From the NCBI GenBank assembly GCA_900321915.1, contig ONXW01000119.1, forward strand, positions 1-5,869: a stretch of 5,869 bases of DNA, given 5' to 3'. The DNA is from an uncultured Eubacteriales bacterium. GTDB taxonomy: Bacteria; Bacillota; Clostridia; Lachnospirales; Lachnospiraceae. The position numbers were made by a program, and so were the translations under genes. Below the pieces are notes generated by a model, which was not told where the DNA came from, made no database searches, and was given only the letters and a program-made list of their open reading frames with translations. The stretch's first letter is position 1. Each line of letters begins with the position of its first letter. This document shows, piece after piece, positions 5,287 to 5,869 of this stretch.

Positions 5287-5869
5287 AATCAATAGCCTTT
5301 GACATGTAGAAATCAGAAATCTTCTGTTCATGCTGTTCAAACTCGGGTGTTTCGAACTCGAATCCGTGCCAGTCAAGGAACTCCTGCCTGAGCTGGTTGA
5401 AGAAAGCTCTGATTTCTTTCTTGTCGGTGATATCGTAGGTCTTCACCATTGCGTCATAAAGTCTGTCAAACTCCCTGCGCTGTCTTTCCGGCGAGCAGGC
5501 CGCGTCGATGGGATCGAACGAGTTCTGCTGCAGGAAGACCGAGTCGAGAAGTTCTCCCTTCTGGTACATGATATAGTCTTCGCTGGAAGTACCCTCCTCA
5601 CCGACGACCTTCATCATCTGGTTGATTTCGGTGCTGCGGATCAGCATGCCGCGGGCCTTATTCACGCGGTCCATATCGACAACGCCCTTGTACTTTGACC
5701 AGGAATCCACCGGATGGATGGCGGGATACTTACGGGCATCCGAGCGCTCTCTCGCCAGACCGTGGAATGCGCCGACAACCTTCAGGGTTGCCTGGGTAAC
5801 CGGCTCCTCGAAGTTACCGCCGGCGGGAGATACGGTACCGCCGATGGTGATGGAAGCGATGGTTCCGTC
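5285..5869 (-). CDS. atpA: V-type ATP synthase/ATPase subunit A (catalytic), C-terminal part, cut by the window edge
   Basis: The last 194 residues of the catalytic subunit, roughly a third of a usual 580-600-residue protein. The frame is open to base 5869, so the first residues seen ([15 protein letters not shown]) are internal. The visible part ends the nucleotide-binding domain with [20 protein letters not shown] (13-32) and [16 protein letters not shown] (45-60), then the C-terminal helical bundle including [20 protein letters not shown], a family signature. The Walker A and B motifs must lie beyond the right edge. A GTG inside this frame at 5710 is a valine codon (Val54 of the fragment), not a start. 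The [13 protein letters not shown] and SWSKY wording, rather than PPGGDFSEPVTQ and SYSLY, points to the Chlamydia/Treponema/Bacteroidetes branch. The subunit hydrolyses or makes ATP at its interface with B. The TAG stop lies 14 bases before the subunit B start and overlaps its ribosome binding site. Also called ntpA. Confidence 0.96.
   Translation of the reverse strand, partial: DGTIASITIGGTVSPAGGNFEEPVTQATLKVVGAFHGLARERSDARKYPAIHPVDSWSKYKGVVDMDRVNKARGMLIRSTEINQMMKVVGEEGTSSEDYIMYQKGELLDSVFLQQNSFDPIDAACSPERQRREFDRLYDAMVKTYDITDKKEIRAFFNQLRQEFLDWHGFEFETPEFEQHEQKISDFYMSKAID

Noticed and set aside
4380..5288. A 302-codon open frame on the plus strand
   Set aside because: It lies exactly opposite the subunit B gene, whose protein is clearly conserved; the antisense translation is His/Arg-rich, has no recognisable domain, and is explained by codon bias of the real gene.
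1..5869. A novel defence, mobile or biosynthetic system
   Set aside because: Every long stretch is explained by V-ATPase subunits or the NuoE/ferredoxin genes, and the only gap over 300 bases holds a terminator, promoter and leader; no integrase, transposase, repeats array or unknown conserved gene is visible.

Overview
The window looks like chromosomal DNA of an anaerobic, fermentative low-to-moderate-GC bacterium, most likely a Firmicute (Clostridia or a relative). The basis is the strong AGGAGG-type ribosome binding sites before every gene, a thioredoxin-like NuoE/NuoF-type NADH-oxidising module of the kind found with clostridial [FeFe] hydrogenases or formate dehydrogenases, and a V/A-type rather than F-type rotary ATPase. 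The genus cannot be named from this stretch. All genes I support lie on the minus strand, and both ends of the window cut through a gene.

Right to left (direction of transcription): the end of the catalytic V-ATPase subunit A (from 5869 to 5285), complete subunits B (5270-3975), D (3960-3352), I (3349-1532) and K (1510-1082). Gaps are only 2 to 21 bases and each gene has its own Shine-Dalgarno sequence, so this is one operon whose promoter lies beyond the right edge. The order A-B-D-I-K and the protein sequences resemble the Chlamydia/spirochete/Bacteroidetes type of V-ATPase rather than the Enterococcus ntp type. A strong intrinsic terminator (1052-1012) closes the operon.

The 339-base space 743-1081 holds that terminator, a second weaker hairpin, a very good sigma-A promoter (-35 at 953-948, -10 at 930-925), and a leader of about 176 bases containing a 10-bp palindrome and a possible 59-codon leader reading frame that overlaps the next start codon. 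The leader serves a second operon: a NuoE/HydC-type [2Fe-2S] protein (742-242), translationally coupled (ATGA overlap) to a thioredoxin-fold ferredoxin domain that is either a stand-alone ferredoxin or the start of a NuoF-like subunit (245 to beyond base 1).

Together the genes concern energy conservation: the V-ATPase couples ATP to H+ or Na+ transport across the membrane (the K subunit carries the residues of the Enterococcus hirae Na+ site), and the NuoE/F-type proteins handle NADH-linked electron transfer in the cytoplasm. No tRNA, rRNA, mobile element, CRISPR array or recognisable novel defence or biosynthetic system is visible. The points most worth following up are the subtype and ion of the V-ATPase and the leader of the nuoE-like operon.
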